Assembly (NCBI RefSeq): GCF_030056705.1
Contig: NZ_JASHIC010000013.1
Coordinates: forward strand, 144,117 to 208,116
Reading direction: 5' to 3'
Source: Flectobacillus longus
GTDB taxonomy: Bacteria; Bacteroidota; Bacteroidia; Cytophagales; Spirosomataceae
Length of the DNA: 64,000 bases
This document shows positions 1-7,875 of this stretch, piece by piece. A program made the translations under genes and the position numbers. The notes below the pieces were generated by a model, which saw only the letters and a list, made by a program, of their open reading frames with translations, was not told the origin of the DNA and ran no database searches. The first letter of the stretch is position 1; every line of letters begins with the position of its first letter.

Positions 1-450
1 AATTTCAGAGAACTTGTTTTTACTACACCAGTTGCAGGAAAAAGCTTACTCTCATTAAAAGAAAAGAACTTAGATAAAACTATTTCTATTGAGCATATTT
101 CTGATGGAACATTACGTTATTTACTGCTATTATCTATTTTCTATAATCCTAAAAGAGGAAGCGTAGTATGTATTGACGAACCAGAAACAGGTTTGCATCC
201 TGATATGATTTATGGTATTGCCAGAGGAATTAAGTATGCTGCTCAAAATGGTACGCAAATGATTATTGCTACGCATTCGCCTTTGTTACTAAATGATTTT
301 ATTTTAGAAGATTTAATGATATTTGAAAAAGATAAGATTAACCAAAGTATTGTTAAGACAATATCGGAAGATGAATTTCCTTCGTCTGAAGGAAACTTTT
401 TAGTAGGACAAATGTGGTTAAGAGGTCAAATTGGAGGTAAAAGATGGTAG
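1..450 (+). CDS. ABC/AAA15-type ATPase, C-terminal part (5' end outside window)
   Basis: The frame is open from base 1, so this is the last ~149 codons of a longer gene. It shows the C-terminal half of an SMC/ABC-like ATPase: a signature-like SDGTLRYL stretch (about codons 35-42), Walker B with catalytic acid (VCIDEPETGLHP, codons ~57-68) and the switch His in IATHSP. This arrangement is typical of AAA15/AAA21 and OLD-family ATPases. The Walker A motif must lie upstream of the window. The stop overlaps the next gene by 7 bases, so the two are probably translated together. The partner carries TOPRIM-like residues, which suggests a two-gene ATPase/nuclease cassette. That function is inference; the ATPase assignment is firm. 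Confidence 0.85.
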   Translation, partial: NFRELVFTTPVAGKSLLSLKEKNLDKTISIEHISDGTLRYLLLLSIFYNPKRGSVVCIDEPETGLHPDMIYGIARGIKYAAQNGTQMIIATHSPLLLNDFILEDLMIFEKDKINQSIVKTISEDEFPSSEGNFLVGQMWLRGQIGGKRW

Positions 451-1079
451 AAGTTAGTCTTTTAGTTGAAGGTGGGCTTCATCCTAACAGTAATGACAGT
501 GCCGATACCTATGAAAATAGTACAAAGTTACGGGAGAGTTTGTACAAACTTTTAAGTGCTGGCTTAGATGAAAAGGATAATATTAGTTTAAAAGTAGAGA
601 TGCGTGGTTCTTATAAAGCCGTTATAGATTTTAAGAAACAACCACTTTCACCTCAAACGTTAGCTTTAATTGATTTTGACGTGTTCCAAAGAGGAGAGGA
701 AAGTATTGATTCTATTAAGGAATATCGGGAATTTATATTCTTTATGGTACAAGCAATGGAAAGTTGGATATTATCACAACCAGAGACAATTGAAAAGGCA
801 TTTGAGCAATACAAAGTAGGGAAAAAGCCTGTTGCTGAGAATCGTTATATTAAAGATATTGCTCCAGATACTATTTTATTTCCTGATAAAGTTTTAGACG
901 CTTTATTAAAAGAAAACTTTCAACAAGAAAAAAAAGGGAAGTTAATTCCGTTAAAGTACAAAAAGTTAGGAAACTCACACATACTTTTAGAGCAATTAGA
1001 TATTCATCGTTTGAAAGAACAGTTTATTGATGTTAAAAATTTATTGAACAAGATTAAAGAACTATTGATTCATGCGTAA
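444..1079 (+). CDS. TOPRIM/DUF4276-like partner of the upstream ATPase
   Basis: A 211-residue protein starting at an ATG inside the end of the ATPase gene. Visible landmarks are an N-terminal VEGG (Glu9), an acidic DFD (Asp77, Asp79) after a hydrophobic strand, and AMESW (Glu106, Trp108). The order Glu, DxD, ESW resembles DUF4276-type proteins, which are TOPRIM-like and often sit beside AAA15-type ATPases. I infer a metal-dependent nuclease-like partner, not a demonstrated one. There is no signal peptide or membrane segment. The 3' end overlaps the aminotransferase gene by 8 bases. A second ATPase/TOPRIM pair with the same landmarks lies at 40.9-42.8 kb. Confidence 0.6.
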   Translation: MVEVSLLVEGGLHPNSNDSADTYENSTKLRESLYKLLSAGLDEKDNISLKVEMRGSYKAVIDFKKQPLSPQTLALIDFDVFQRGEESIDSIKEYREFIFFMVQAMESWILSQPETIEKAFEQYKVGKKPVAENRYIKDIAPDTILFPDKVLDALLKENFQQEKKGKLIPLKYKKLGNSHILLEQLDIHRLKEQFIDVKNLLNKIKELLIHA

Positions 1080-2154
1080 AACATACTTTACCCCAGGACC
1101 AGCCGAACTTTTTCCAACTGTTGAACAACACTACCGCGATGCGTTTGACCTTCAATTAGGGTCTATTTCGCACCGTTCTGCTCAATTTCGCAAGATTTAT
1201 CAGCATACGGTGGAGCAGCTTCGCATGCTGATGAATGTTCCCGAATCGTCGGGTATTTTCTTTACTGGCTCTGCAACAGAAATTTGGGAGAGAATCATCC
1301 AAAACACCGTAGAGTTTGAAAGTTTTCACTTGGTAAATGGCTCTTTTTCAAAGAAATTTTACGACTTCTCGGGCGAGCTAGGCAAATTTGCTCATAAATA
1401 CGAAAAACCCTTTGGTGAGGGTTTTGACTATGCCGAAATCGAAGTACCACAATATTCAGAATTAATTTGTACCACTGCCAACGAAACGTCTTCGGGTGTA
1501 CAAATGCGCCCTGCTGAGATTCACAAACTCAAACGTGGGAATAAAGATAAGTTCGTTGCCGTAGATATGGTATCGTCGGCTCCCTATCCTGATTTAGATT
1601 TTGAGTTGATAGATACAGCATTTTTCTCTGTACAAAAATCATTTGGTATGCCTGCTGGTTTGGGATGCTGGATTGCCAACTCAAGCATGCTTGATAAAGC
1701 CAAAGCATTGAAGAAAAACGATGGTATTATTGGTACTTATCATACTTTACAATCTTTGTGGAAAAACTTCGAAAAATTCGAAACACCTGAAACTCCAAAC
1801 GTAATGGGTATTTATGTGTTAGGAAAAGTAGCCGAAGACATGAACAAAATCGGTATCGAAACGATTCGCAAAGAAACAGAACGCAAAGCCAAAATGCTTT
1901 ATGATTTTGCTACGAAGTGTGATTACCTCGATATTTTTGTGCAAAACCCTGAACACCGTTCGCAAACAGTAGTAGTAGTAAATACTGTTGGGAAACCTGC
2001 TGCTGAGATTATCGATGCTGTCAAAACTTCTGATAATATGGTTATTGGCTCTGGTTATGGAGATTTTAAAGCTACGCAACTTCGTATTGCAAACTTTGCG
2101 GCAGTTAATATCGAGCAAGTAGAACGCTTAATTGAAGTAATGAAAAAGCTATAA
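1072..2154 (+). CDS. Class V aminotransferase, phosphoserine aminotransferase-like
   Basis: A 360-residue PLP enzyme of aminotransferase fold type I, class V. It opens with YFTPGPAELFP, has the SHRSAQF substrate-loop motif, a TGSATE cofactor-phosphate region and the Schiff-base lysine in SVQKSFG (Lys189). The length and motifs suit the phosphoserine/alanine-glyoxylate branch; Bacteroidota often carry this form as a SerC-like protein, so serine biosynthesis is likely but the exact substrate is not proven. The start ATG lies within the end of the TOPRIM-like gene, so it is at least translationally adjacent to what looks like a defence-type cassette. A strong hairpin terminator follows about 180 bases downstream. 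Confidence 0.8.
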   Translation: MRKTYFTPGPAELFPTVEQHYRDAFDLQLGSISHRSAQFRKIYQHTVEQLRMLMNVPESSGIFFTGSATEIWERIIQNTVEFESFHLVNGSFSKKFYDFSGELGKFAHKYEKPFGEGFDYAEIEVPQYSELICTTANETSSGVQMRPAEIHKLKRGNKDKFVAVDMVSSAPYPDLDFELIDTAFFSVQKSFGMPAGLGCWIANSSMLDKAKALKKNDGIIGTYHTLQSLWKNFEKFETPETPNVMGIYVLGKVAEDMNKIGIETIRKETERKAKMLYDFATKCDYLDIFVQNPEHRSQTVVVVNTVGKPAAEIIDAVKTSDNMVIGSGYGDFKATQLRIANFAAVNIEQVERLIEVMKKL

Positions 2155-2623
2155 CTTTTTATACAAAAGCCAATGTTTTCAAGCTATTGTGGATTTGGGA
2201 CTTCTGATTTTGGAAACAAGAGTTTATTCCTTAATTTTTTGCAAAATATCAGTCAAAAAGTAAGCTAAACTTCCGAAATCCAACAGTAGATAACCAAAAC
2301 ATCTCTAAGGCATCACCTTGAATTTTAGGATAAAAAAGGCGTTCGAAATAAGTTTTTCGAACGCCTTTTTTTGATGATCTATTTAAGAACATAATCGCTT
2401 TAGACGTAAAATAATATTTATCTACAGATAAAATATACATAACACTCATTCTTCCACTCAATTGCAAATTACTAAATAGGATAAATCTCTTCTATCACTG
2501 TTAGCAAAAGTAGCTTGTCTGTTCCCTTCTTTGTCCCTATCTTTAAGCAAGTATTTTGAGTGGTTCTGTAATATTATCACTCCTCAAACTGTCTATCCTC
2601 AATTTAACAAATTACCTACTCCC
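2155..2623. other. Intergenic region with dispersed-repeat fragments and a terminator
   Basis: No convincing gene. Bases about 2250-2290 contain a GTAAGCTAAACTTCCGAAAT segment that recurs with few changes near 51441-51470, so it belongs to a dispersed repeat. The hairpin at 2332-2372 is listed separately. A TTG-initiated extension of the next gene (from 2531) covers the end of this region but lacks family similarity. Confidence 0.6.
2332..2372. terminator. Hairpin terminator, member of a four-copy family
   Basis: The arms AAAAAAGGCGTTCGAAA and TTTTTCGAACGCCTTTTTT form a long, nearly perfect stem with a short loop and T tracts in both directions, so it could end transcription from either strand. 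Its sequence closely resembles hairpins at 59149, 62768 and 63757. Confidence 0.8.
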
Positions 2624-3625
2624 GTGGAAAATACAATCTCGACCTCCCCTACTCGTTGGGGAATTATTGGCTGTGGAAAAATCGCTCAAAAATTTGCTGA
2701 TGACCTTATGAACGTTCCCAATGCAGTACTTAATGCAGTGGCATCTCGTAATCTCGAAAAAGCACAGGAATTTGCCAATCCTTACAATTGTCCCAACACG
2801 TTTGGAAGTTATGAAGAACTAGCCAACAGCGGTCTTGTCGATGTAATTTATATTGCAACACCTCATGCACAACATTGTGAAAATACCTTAATGTGCCTCG
2901 AAGCTGGAGTGCCAGTATTATGCGAAAAAGCATTTGCTATCAATAGCCCAATGGTGAAAAGTATGATTGCTAAATCTCAAGAAAAACAAGTATTCTTGAT
3001 GGAAGCTATCTGGACTCGTTTTCACCCTGCTATTAATCAAATCAAAGAGATTATTGAAAATGGCACCATCGGAGAAATCAAACATATCGTTGCAGACTTT
3101 GGCTTCTTGGCAAATTATGACCCAGAAAGCCGTTTATTTAACCCTGAGCTGACAGGTGGTTCGTTGATGGATATTGGTATTTATCCCTTGTTTATTAGCA
3201 AACTATTGCTTGGTATTCCTTCACAGATAAAAGCTGTGGCTGTAATGGCACCTACAGGTGTAGATATGAACATGTCTATTGCTCTTGCGTTTCCTAGTGG
3301 TGCAACAGCATCATTGTTCTCTACATTAGCAGCTCAAACAGATACAACTTGTACCATTTATGGCACCAAAGGTAAAATCTATATTCACGGTCGTTTCCAT
3401 GAAACATTTGGTTTTACACTGACTATCGAAGGCGAAGAACCAAAAGAGATTTCAACTGAACGTAATGGTTGGGGCTATAGCTATGAAGCTATCGATGTAC
3501 AACGTTGTTTGGCTGAGGGACGTATCGAAAACGATAAACTTCCTTTACAGTTTAGTTTAGAATTAATGGAACTTATGGATGAAATTCGTGCTCAAGTGGG
3601 CTTAAAATACCCTCAAGAAGCATAA
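2624..3625 (+). CDS. Gfo/Idh/MocA-family NAD(P)-dependent oxidoreductase
   Basis: Begins with a Rossmann nucleotide-binding segment (RWGIIGCGKIAQKFADDL) and contains the family's catalytic-region lysine in CEKAFA, then VFLMEAIWTRF, typical of the dihydrodiol/xylose dehydrogenase-like branch. The C-terminal half is the usual alpha/beta dimerisation domain. I chose the GTG at 2624 (333 residues, normal for the family); an upstream TTG at 2531 adds 31 residues without family character. It probably oxidises or reduces a sugar or cyclic diol with NAD(P); the substrate is unknown. An aldo/keto reductase follows 37 bases later on the same strand, so the two may form a small sugar-metabolism operon. 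Confidence 0.8.
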   Translation: MENTISTSPTRWGIIGCGKIAQKFADDLMNVPNAVLNAVASRNLEKAQEFANPYNCPNTFGSYEELANSGLVDVIYIATPHAQHCENTLMCLEAGVPVLCEKAFAINSPMVKSMIAKSQEKQVFLMEAIWTRFHPAINQIKEIIENGTIGEIKHIVADFGFLANYDPESRLFNPELTGGSLMDIGIYPLFISKLLLGIPSQIKAVAVMAPTGVDMNMSIALAFPSGATASLFSTLAAQTDTTCTIYGTKGKIYIHGRFHETFGFTLTIEGEEPKEISTERNGWGYSYEAIDVQRCLAEGRIENDKLPLQFSLELMELMDEIRAQVGLKYPQEA

Positions 3626-3662
3626 TTTATAATGATTTACAGCTAAACTCTATTTTTCATAA

Positions 3663-4652
3663 ATGACTTACCTTGCTAATCCTACACGCTACAATGGCAT
3701 GACATATCGTCGTTGTGGACGTAGTGGACTACAACTTCCAGCACTTTCGTTGGGCTTATGGCATAATTTCGGAGGGGTAGATACCTTCGAAAACTACCGT
3801 GCGATACTTCATACGGCTTTTGACCAAGGTGTAACGCATTTTGACCTTGCCAATAATTACGGGCCTCCTTCAGGCTCGGCAGAGGAAAATTTTGGAACAA
3901 TTCTCAAAAAAGATTTTTTGCCCTATCGTGACGAATTAATCATTTCGACCAAAGCAGGATATACCATGTGGCCTGGACCTTATGGCGATTGGGGTTCGAA
4001 AAAGTATCTTGTTGCGAGTCTTGATCAAAGCCTCAAGCGTATGGGTTTGGAATACGTAGATATTTTCTATCACCATCGCCCTGACCCAAATACGCCCTTA
4101 GAAGAAACCATGGCGGCATTAGACTTGATTGTTCGTCAAGGAAAAGCGTTATATGTGGGAATCTCTAATTATAAAGCTGAAGAAACGGCTCAAGCAAGCG
4201 CTATTCTCAAGCAGTTGGGTACGCCTTGTGTTATTCACCAGCCCAAATACTCGATGTTTGAACGTTGGGTAGAAGGAGGATTATTGGATACTCTGGAAAA
4301 AGAAGGTATTGGCTGTATCCCTTTCTCGCCATTGGCACAGGGTTTATTGACCAACAAATATCTTCAAGGTGTACCAGAAGATTCCAGAGCTGCCAAGCCT
4401 CATGGTTTCTTGAAAACGGCGATAATTACTCCTGAAAAACTAGAGCAAATACAGCAATTAAATACCTTGGCTCAAGAGCGCGGACAAAGTTTAGCTCAAA
4501 TGGCTCTCTCATGGATTTTGAAAGACCCTAGAGTAACGTCAGTATTAGTAGGTGCTAGCCGACCAGCTCAGTTATTAGATTCGTTGGAATGCCTTAAAAA
4601 CACCAACTTTTCAGCAGAAGAGTTAGAAAAAATCGAAACGATTTTGAAATAG
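3663..4652 (+). CDS. Aldo/keto reductase, YghZ/L-glyceraldehyde 3-phosphate reductase-like
   Basis: A 329-residue single-domain TIM-barrel reductase. The catalytic tetrad is visible: Asp and Tyr in FDLANNYG, Lys in STKAGY, His in YHHRPD. The motifs NNYGPPSGSAEE, MWPGPYGDWGS and FSPLAQGLLTNKYL match the YghZ/MgrA type, which reduces L-glyceraldehyde 3-phosphate and methylglyoxal with NADPH, and is related to potassium-channel beta subunits. It is cytoplasmic, with no signal peptide. It follows the Gfo/Idh/MocA gene closely and ends at a bidirectional terminator shared with the convergent NUDIX gene. Confidence 0.88.
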   Translation: MTYLANPTRYNGMTYRRCGRSGLQLPALSLGLWHNFGGVDTFENYRAILHTAFDQGVTHFDLANNYGPPSGSAEENFGTILKKDFLPYRDELIISTKAGYTMWPGPYGDWGSKKYLVASLDQSLKRMGLEYVDIFYHHRPDPNTPLEETMAALDLIVRQGKALYVGISNYKAEETAQASAILKQLGTPCVIHQPKYSMFERWVEGGLLDTLEKEGIGCIPFSPLAQGLLTNKYLQGVPEDSRAAKPHGFLKTAIITPEKLEQIQQLNTLAQERGQSLAQMALSWILKDPRVTSVLVGASRPAQLLDSLECLKNTNFSAEELEKIETILK

Positions 4653-4666
4653 ATTTTCGCTAATGC

Positions 4667-4714
4667 AAAACACCCTTCCTAATGCCTTTGAGCGAATCAG
4701 GAGGGGTGTTTTTA
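4667..4714. terminator. Bidirectional terminator between convergent genes
   Basis: AAAACACCC and GGGTGTTTTT arms, extended by CTTCCT/AGGAGG-type pairing, lie between the convergent aldo/keto reductase and NUDIX genes. Poly-A and poly-T flanks allow termination in both directions. Confidence 0.7.
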
Positions 4715-4731
4715 TATTTTTGAAAAAGAGT

Positions 4732-5130
4732 TTAATCTAACAAACCTTTTTGTTTTAAATAGTCAAAAATCAACTTGTCAACTTCTGCAATTTTGTCTTG
4801 GTCTGTGTATTTGAGCCATTGAATCTCTTCTATCTCTGCGCTTGCTTTCAAGTCACCAACATATTTTCCTCCATAACAAGTCATTTTTACCATAACTCCT
4901 TCAGGATGTCCATGCGCTTGTGCTTCAAAAGTACCAATGTAATGCAACGTTTCTGCGTCAAGCTTTACACTCAATTCCTCTTCAATTTCTCGAAGTAACG
5001 CTTGCTCATCTGTTTCTCCAACCTCTCTTTTTCCACCTGGGATATAGAACTTATCCTTCCCATAACTTTTTGTGGAAAGGATAGATTGATTCTGTAACTC
5101 TATCCAAGCAAGCTTATCTATAACCTTCAT
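4732..5130 (-). CDS. NUDIX hydrolase
   Basis: A 132-residue single NUDIX domain. The NUDIX box runs from GGKREVGE through REIEEELSV and fits GX5EX7REUXEEXGU except that the final Gly is Ser. Such enzymes hydrolyse nucleoside diphosphates linked to another group, for example ADP-ribose, NADH or oxidised dNTPs; the substrate here is unknown. It lies 15 bases downstream of the nicotinamide phosphoribosyltransferase gene on the same strand, which suggests co-transcription and a role in NAD metabolism or clean-up. Confidence 0.82.
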   Translation of the reverse strand: MKVIDKLAWIELQNQSILSTKSYGKDKFYIPGGKREVGETDEQALLREIEEELSVKLDAETLHYIGTFEAQAHGHPEGVMVKMTCYGGKYVGDLKASAEIEEIQWLKYTDQDKIAEVDKLIFDYLKQKGLLD

Positions 5131-5145
5131 ATTTAAGATGTTTTT

Positions 5146-6516
5146 TTATAAACTATTCCCCTTCACTTCGTCAAAAGTGTAATCTTTCAAGATTTCACCA
5201 TTTTCAAAAACTGTTACGAGTAAATCCTCCCCTTCTTCGTCGAGGTTAACTGTATGATATTCGTTGTCTTTGAAAATGAGTTTCAAACGTCCTTTTTTAC
5301 TCTTTTTACCGTGGTCGGTAATGGGGTCTTTAAATACCAAACGGTCTTGTCCGTCGACGGTAGCGCAACTACATTTGAAGGCAAATTTTTGGGTATCTCT
5401 ATGTACTTTTTGCAAAAGAGCCCCACCCATACCAAAGGTAATATTATCTGCACTCCAACCATTTGTGGCAAGATTTTCAAGGATTTCGCCAATACTTTCA
5501 TAGTTGACTCCATCGCCTTGGATTACTCTGATTTGAGGCACTAATACTTTATATCCTTTTTCATTAATGGTATATCCTATTTTCTCGCCTAAAATTTCAG
5601 TTACTTTCAACACTACATCTTTTGGAACGCCACTATCTGGACGAACTACTAAAGTACCATTTCTAGCTAAAATCTTTTCTTTTAAGGCCTCTCCCCACAG
5701 TTTTTCGCAAGCATGATACACGTCGTAGCTATCGCTCACAACAGCTACTAACCCTTCTGGATATTGGTCAAGCATATTGCGATAGGCATCTAGCTCGCCT
5801 TCTTGTTTCCAACTCGTAATCGTGCTGTGTTCGGCAGCAGGAATACTGAAACCAAACATACTATCTGGCTGATAGTACTCTTGGATAAATGTCAATGCCA
5901 TAACGGTATCCGTACCCATGAAGTTTACCAAATGCGCAGCTCCTCCTACACCTGCACTTTCGACACTAGAGACTCCTCTAAAACCAAAATCATGAAGTTT
6001 GAAATCAATAAGGCTTGGGTCACCTGTTTTTTCTAAATAAGATAAAATCAATGAACGAACAGCCTTACTAGTGGTAGCAACTGTACATGGATACCATAGT
6101 TGTACCAATAGGGTTTCTAGAAAATTGCTTAACCAATAGCATTTAGGATCGGTATTTTCAACGGTCATTAGTACATGATGAGTCGGAATAACTGCCCCTT
6201 CAGCAACGGCCTTGATTCTTATTGGAAGTCTACCTTGATATTTTTCGAGAATATATTCCCAGCCTTCACGGTTAAATAGCGTTTCTGAGCCAAAATGTGC
6301 GGCATAAAGTTTAGCAGCTTGGTCTATCTTAGCTTGCGTAACGACTTCTCCTGCCAAATATTCCTTGAGCAAATACTGCAATCCAAAAAAGGTAACTTGC
6401 TCGAATTTTCCTCCGCGACTCTCGAAATAACTGTAGATATGACTGGTTCCAGAAGGATATTGTTTGTAATGACTCAGCTTGTAGCTGTCGGTGAGTAGGA
6501 GGATATTATTTTGCAT
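5146..6516 (-). CDS. nadV: Nicotinamide phosphoribosyltransferase (NAMPT)
   Basis: A 456-residue protein that converts nicotinamide and PRPP to NMN, the first step of the non-deamidating NAD salvage route. Diagnostic stretches are LLTDSYKLSHYKQYP at the N terminus, YFESRGG, DFGFRGVSS, and the catalytic-site His in PAAEHSTITSW (His230, equivalent to His247 of human NAMPT), followed by VVSDSYD and RPDSGVP phosphate-binding motifs. The length is close to bacterial NadV (about 460-490). It is cytoplasmic, and followed 15 bases later by a NUDIX gene. A promoter-like TATCTTTG lies upstream at 6636-6643. The next gene upstream encodes an NMNAT-like/NUDIX fusion, so the region is an NAD-salvage group. 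Confidence 0.95.
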   Translation of the reverse strand: MQNNILLLTDSYKLSHYKQYPSGTSHIYSYFESRGGKFEQVTFFGLQYLLKEYLAGEVVTQAKIDQAAKLYAAHFGSETLFNREGWEYILEKYQGRLPIRIKAVAEGAVIPTHHVLMTVENTDPKCYWLSNFLETLLVQLWYPCTVATTSKAVRSLILSYLEKTGDPSLIDFKLHDFGFRGVSSVESAGVGGAAHLVNFMGTDTVMALTFIQEYYQPDSMFGFSIPAAEHSTITSWKQEGELDAYRNMLDQYPEGLVAVVSDSYDVYHACEKLWGEALKEKILARNGTLVVRPDSGVPKDVVLKVTEILGEKIGYTINEKGYKVLVPQIRVIQGDGVNYESIGEILENLATNGWSADNITFGMGGALLQKVHRDTQKFAFKCSCATVDGQDRLVFKDPITDHGKKSKKGRLKLIFKDNEYHTVNLDEEGEDLLVTVFENGEILKDYTFDEVKGNSL

Positions 6517-6635
6517 ATCAACTCGGTTTGAGCTTCGAAAAGCTATATTTATAGCAGTAAACTAAAGGCTATCAAGCCATTTCCCAATTTCTTAAGTTAG
6601 GTTAATTTAGCTTACGTTAAGTTTTTATTAAAAAA

Positions 6636-6643
6636 CAAAGATA
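6636..6643 (-). promoter_or_regulatory. Candidate -7 promoter element for the nadV-NUDIX operon
   Basis: On the minus strand this reads TATCTTTG, matching the Bacteroidota sigma -7 consensus TAnnTTTG. It lies about 120 bases before the nadV start. No clear -33 TTTG was found at standard spacing, so support is partial. Confidence 0.4.
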
Positions 6644-6747
6644 GAATTCTTGATGTAGTAAAGAACTTATCAAGAAAAATATTTATTCGGGGCTTTGGGC
6701 AACAAGCTCTAAAGAATCCGAAATCAAATATCCGACATCCCCAATCC

Positions 6748-7629
6748 TTAAAATCCCTTTTTTTCCCACAATCTAAAAATCACACGGTGCTCTTCTACAA
6801 AGTCTTGCTCAGTCAGAGAAGCAATATCGAACCATTTTAACTCCTCAATATCGTCTTGCGCTGTGGGAGTTCCTCCTTCGTATTCGGCTACAAAAAAGCT
6901 AGTGATAATTTTGTCAACCTCTTCTCTGTATCGCCAATCGTCTATTTTGGCAGTACCAATGTATCGAGCTTTGGTTAATTTCAAACCCGTTTCTTCCTCG
7001 GCTTCTCGGATGGCTGCATCTTCGAAACAATCATCTTCGGGGTCGATAAACCCTCCGATAAATCTAAAAAGTGCTTGTTGGGGTTTTCTGCCAAGTAAAA
7101 CTTTATCGCCAGACACGATAGCTACATCGACAGTAGGAAATACTTTTGGATATTGCGCTCGAACGGTTTGAAATACGCCTACTCGATAGGCTTCTTGCGA
7201 ACGGTCAGCATCGCTGATGATGTACGGTGCATATTCGGGCAAATCAACCCATTCGATAGGATAAGTAAGTTCATAATGAGTGAGGTTATTACTTTCTTTG
7301 AAGACAAATAACTGACAATCTTTATTTTCACCAACCACCTTAATAATAGCATTTTCCAATGCTTGTGAAGTTGCTTGTGCAGATATTTGCTTTTTGAAGG
7401 ATATAATCTTAGCCTTTGGAAATTCCTTTTCCAACATCAACTTTCTGGTTTCTATATCCAAAGGATGATTTTTGCTAGAAGGAATAGGCGCTGAAGCTAT
7501 TACAAGAATCACTTCAGGATATTGATTTTGTAATTGGTTGATAAAAGCTTTTTCAAAAGCTCCTATTTCGATTTGTTGAAAAGTGCCAACCACTACGGCG
7601 TATAAAACTGATGAGGTATTTTGAGTCAT
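6748..7629 (-). CDS. NMNAT-like domain (degenerate) fused to NUDIX hydrolase
   Basis: A 293-residue two-domain protein laid out like bifunctional NMN adenylyltransferase/ADP-ribose pyrophosphatases (NadM-NUDIX). The N-terminal ~125 residues keep the fold pattern (YAVVVGTFQQIEIGAFEKAF, then NHPLDIETRKLMLEKEF), but the nucleotidyltransferase signature GRFQPFHxGH has become GTFQQIEIGA, so both catalytic histidines are missing. The C-terminal NUDIX domain has a box from GGFIDPEDD (Gly192-Gly193) to REAEEETGL, with Asp where the first conserved Glu is expected. It probably hydrolyses ADP-ribose or a related dinucleotide, while the front domain may only bind a nucleotide. It sits upstream of nadV on the same strand, 231 bases apart. 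Confidence 0.8.
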   Translation of the reverse strand: MTQNTSSVLYAVVVGTFQQIEIGAFEKAFINQLQNQYPEVILVIASAPIPSSKNHPLDIETRKLMLEKEFPKAKIISFKKQISAQATSQALENAIIKVVGENKDCQLFVFKESNNLTHYELTYPIEWVDLPEYAPYIISDADRSQEAYRVGVFQTVRAQYPKVFPTVDVAIVSGDKVLLGRKPQQALFRFIGGFIDPEDDCFEDAAIREAEEETGLKLTKARYIGTAKIDDWRYREEVDKIITSFFVAEYEGGTPTAQDDIEELKWFDIASLTEQDFVEEHRVIFRLWEKKGF

Positions 7630-7781
7630 ACTCTTGGTCTATTTTTCTTTGAGTACTTTAAAAATACAACCATTTCTTGAAAAGAAGGGTTTCCTAAGTT
7701 TATTCATTTGTCAATAGGTGCATAGTCAAACCTAATCCCATAGAGAAAAGTCTGTTTATCAGGTAAACTAGAATCGTTAAA

Positions 7782-7845
7782 AAGAGCGCCGTAGGTGCGA
7801 CAGAAAGCCAATGATATTGAAGTCTGTCGCACCTACGGCGCTTTT
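7782..7845. repeat. 20-bp perfect palindrome, terminator-like or REP-like
   Basis: The arms 7785-7804 (AGCGCCGTAGGTGCGACAGA) and 7823-7842 are perfect reverse complements around an 18-base loop, flanked by A and T runs. It lies 31 bases past the stop of the acetyltransferase gene and could terminate it. Its GC content is well above the surrounding DNA, which hints at a dispersed palindromic element. Confidence 0.7.
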
Positions 7846-7875
7846 ACTCAAACAGAAATATCTGTTTGAGATTTT

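Noticed and set aside
2249..2467. 72-codon minus-strand frame
   Set aside because: It covers a terminator hairpin and dispersed repeat, has no recognisable domain and is not conserved-looking.
2531..2623. TTG-initiated N-terminal extension of the Gfo/Idh/MocA gene
   Set aside because: The 31 added residues have no family character; the GTG at 2624 gives the normal length.
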